DNA of 64,000 nt from Condylostoma magnum (Eukaryota > Ciliophora > Heterotrichea > Heterotrichida > Condylostomatidae), in assembly GCA_920105805.1 (NCBI GenBank), contig CAKKTI010000049.1, positions 18,342 to 82,341 of the forward strand, read 5' to 3'. The notes below the pieces were generated by a model. That model was not told the DNA's origin and did not search any database. It saw only the letters and a program-made list of their open reading frames with translations. Below are positions 62,137 to 64,000 of this stretch, piece after piece (within the stretch, counting starts at the first letter, position 1; the number at the start of each line of letters is the position of its first letter). Position numbers and translations under genes: made by a program.

Positions 62137-64000
62137 CTAATTAACTGATTGTACATTATCTTTTTTCTCTTTTCTTTCCTTAATCTTTTCTCTTATCTTT
62201 GTTATAATTATAGACACTAATTAGCCTATTGTCTGCAGTGAAATAAGTCCTACAGTAACTCCTATACAATAAATCACTCATCTATTAGTTTGGACTATAG
62301 TATTCCCCTGTTAATCATCCATTGTTAATGATAGCTGCATAATTACAACCAATGACACCAATAGTCAAGCAATTATAAATGCTAAATTTGATTTTTGCTT
62401 GAAGGGCTTAAACATGCAAAAGTACATAAATTACTGCTTATAGATTACCGAAAAGCATAAGATAAAGATACTGAATTATTATACAAAAGGATAATTCTAA
62501 AAATAAACAATAGCTGAGGATAAAAGGATTCTGAATACATTTTAAATTACAATGTAGTACTTTGTGGGACTTGAATGAGTTTTTATCTAATCAATAAAAG
62601 CCTTTAACTCCTTTTGGCATAATTAAGGCTATTATTTAATCTTTTGTAAGTGCTATATTAAAATCAAATTGAAATATATAAAGCAAAGTAAAGTTACGAT
62701 TAAAAATCCTAATGATAGCCAATTGATATGCTAGTAGTAAATAAAATCATAAAATTGTAATGCAATACTTAAAGACAGCCACTAGTAGACTTCTATTATC
62801 AGCTGAAAAAGTATTTTATAATACAATAGATCTTTAATCTTTGCGACTATAGCTTTCTTAAATATAACCTGTACTAGCATAAATATGAGTATTAATATAG
62901 AAACCGTTAGTATCATTGTTATTACTGATCCTGCATTGGTCATGTAATCTCCGTATATTTCAGTAGATCTCAGAGCTACTCTCTCTTAAGTTTCTAAATC
63001 GAGAAAGAGTTCAAAAATATTTGGTACATTTTTAAAGTTAGTAAAGCCTAATTTGTCGTATAATGTTTTTAATTCCTCTGTTTTTTCGTATTGGAGATAC
63101 TAAAATAAGTTTATTGTTTGTTTTAATTCATAGGATCTGAAAAGTATACCCATACTAATACTTGCTGAGATATTACCTAATATCTATTGAATTGCAATAA
63201 GAATATAGATAAGGTATTATAATATATCTCCAATTATATCAATACTAATACTCATTTAAGACTCGTAGCTTGGAATTTCTAATGTGATTTCAGCGTTTTA
63301 TGCAGGGATATCAAATTTATTAAATATTCTATTATTCTCTTTGAGATTAAACTATACCTAGGGATTGCTACCTGAGCTATTATCTATTTCTACTATTATA
63401 AAAGCACTATCAGTAAAGCTCTCATATATATCATTAGTACTTACTTTAAAAGTCGTATAAAAGCTGAAATTTATTTCAAGATCATCTAAAAGGTAATCTA
63501 AGTTCACCAATTAATCGAATGATAAGGCAAATTCATACTTATTGTCTACATCATTAAAAAACTCTATCTAAAGCTTTGCACCATTTTATGGCCTACATAC
63601 GAGTACTTAACATGTTCACTCTTCTTCTATCTTACAGTTTTCATCACAGCCATCTCCATTAACCAGGTTTCCATCATCACATTCTTATGAGCCTAGATTT
63701 ATACTATCCCCACATTATTCATCACAGTTTTGATTTATTAGTTCTAAATGATTTTACAGTATGCTTTCTTGAGGAACTATAAAATTACTACTGTATCCTT
63801 CAAAATATTCACATTCTTTGCATTTGTTTTCAATAAGGAAAAAAGGAATGAAGCATTTAAGGCATATTACTTATCCATTATTCTCACAAATTTCACAGTG
63901 TTCGGGACACAGTTTACATTTTAGTTCAGTATAATCAAAGTAATACCCTGGTGCACATTGGCAACGATCATCTTCAAGTATTAATGGCTCATTGCATTCA
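62137..64000 (-). CDS. Cys-rich multi-pass receptor, C-terminal part (runs off right edge)
   Basis: The 5' end lies beyond the window. The visible part begins in furin/EGF-like Cys-rich repeats (CQCAPGYYFDYTELKCKLCP; CEICENNGQVICLKC), followed by a DUF4215/myxococcal-type Cys module (SQECDDGNLVNGDGCDENCK). A beta-rich domain of about 120 residues precedes a membrane region of some seven helices (ISIDIIGDILQYLIYILIAI; VITMILTVSILILIFMLVQV; FIIACLTIGVIGCNYAAII), with a conserved-looking hydrophilic loop ETQERVALRSTEIYGDYMTN. The basic tail IREKIKERKEKK ends at UAG 62137-62139, 25 codons after the last UAA. It resembles large ciliate Cys-rich membrane proteins and has the same ectodomain-plus-bundle plan as the gene at 27.5-34.8 kb. 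Ligand unknown. Confidence 0.7.

Noticed and set aside
1-64000. Karyorelict code (UGA as sole stop)
   Set aside because: Snurportin and GPHR have no TGA in any frame before the next gene, and mL49, TPR and CFAP97-like have no in-frame UGA there, so UAA/UAG must also terminate.
1-64000. CRISPR arrays, tRNAs, rRNAs, telomeric repeats, transposases
   Set aside because: Looked for and not seen; the only tandem array is the coding 45-nt repeat.

Overview
The window is ciliate-type nuclear DNA: AT-rich, densely packed with eukaryotic genes, with micro-introns and a reassigned genetic code. Read with the standard code it gives only fragments. Read with TAA/TAG = Gln and TGA = Trp it resolves into about 24 genes, most with recognisable homology (RalGAP, snurportin, mL49, GPHR, VTI1, IPP isomerase, CHIP, CK1 kinase). 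The code can be proved inside the window. Two diverged copies of one gene (8246-12752 + and 52022-61390 -) show TGA opposite TGG and TAG opposite CAA at homologous codons, and IPP isomerase uses TGA for its invariant Trp. All three codons also end genes here: UAA in snurportin, UAG in mL49, GPHR and TPR, UGA in CHIP and RalGAP. This fits a Condylostoma-type code (NCBI table 28) better than the karyorelict code (table 27, UGA as the only stop). The organism is inferred to be a heterotrich or a similar ciliate; the species cannot be told. Because openness of a frame means nothing under this code, gene ends are provisional. I chose the sense/stop codon that follows the longest stop-free run near the end of homology.

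Layout. 1-6.5 kb (minus): end of a cyclic-nucleotide-gated-type channel, a coiled-coil protein with a 23-nt intron, and a receptor with a Venus-flytrap-like ectodomain and multiple membrane spans. 6.5-13.7 kb: long AT-rich spacers around an internally deleted, frame-shifted copy of a giant membrane protein. 13.7-20.4 kb: a small basic protein, a PX-domain membrane protein and a RalGAP-alpha-like GAP. 20.8-27.2 kb: RING ligase, Rab-like GTPase, snurportin, CK1 kinase, mitoribosomal mL49, GPHR and VTI1. 27.5-34.8 kb: a 2,439-residue surface protein (Notch-type LNR repeats, beta-helix repeats, multi-pass membrane domain). 35.2-38.9 kb: membrane ubiquitin-like protein, an E2-like/PH-like protein with an acidic tandem repeat interrupted by a 100-N gap, and a Cys-rich protein. 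38.9-49.1 kb (minus): giant TPR protein, CFAP97-like protein, IPP isomerase and a 2,039-residue MORN/CNG channel/SAM protein, separated by only 5-18 nt. 49.2-51.9 kb: CHIP, an F-box protein and a kinesin-like protein. 52.0-61.4 kb: the full-length 3,122-residue paralogue of the 8.2 kb gene. 62.1-64 kb: the C-terminal part of a Cys-rich multi-pass receptor.

Themes. Several genes concern sensing at membranes (two CNG-type channels, three large receptor-like proteins, an EF-hand giant membrane protein), membrane traffic (Rab, RalGAP, PX, VTI1, GPHR) and ubiquitin (RING, CHIP, F-box, Ubl, E2-like). Spacing is extreme: convergent genes abut or overlap at their stop codons, divergent genes start 13 nt apart, and tandem genes are 5-18 nt apart. 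Untranslated regions must therefore be tiny or overlap neighbouring genes, which matters for a code in which termination probably depends on closeness to the mRNA end.
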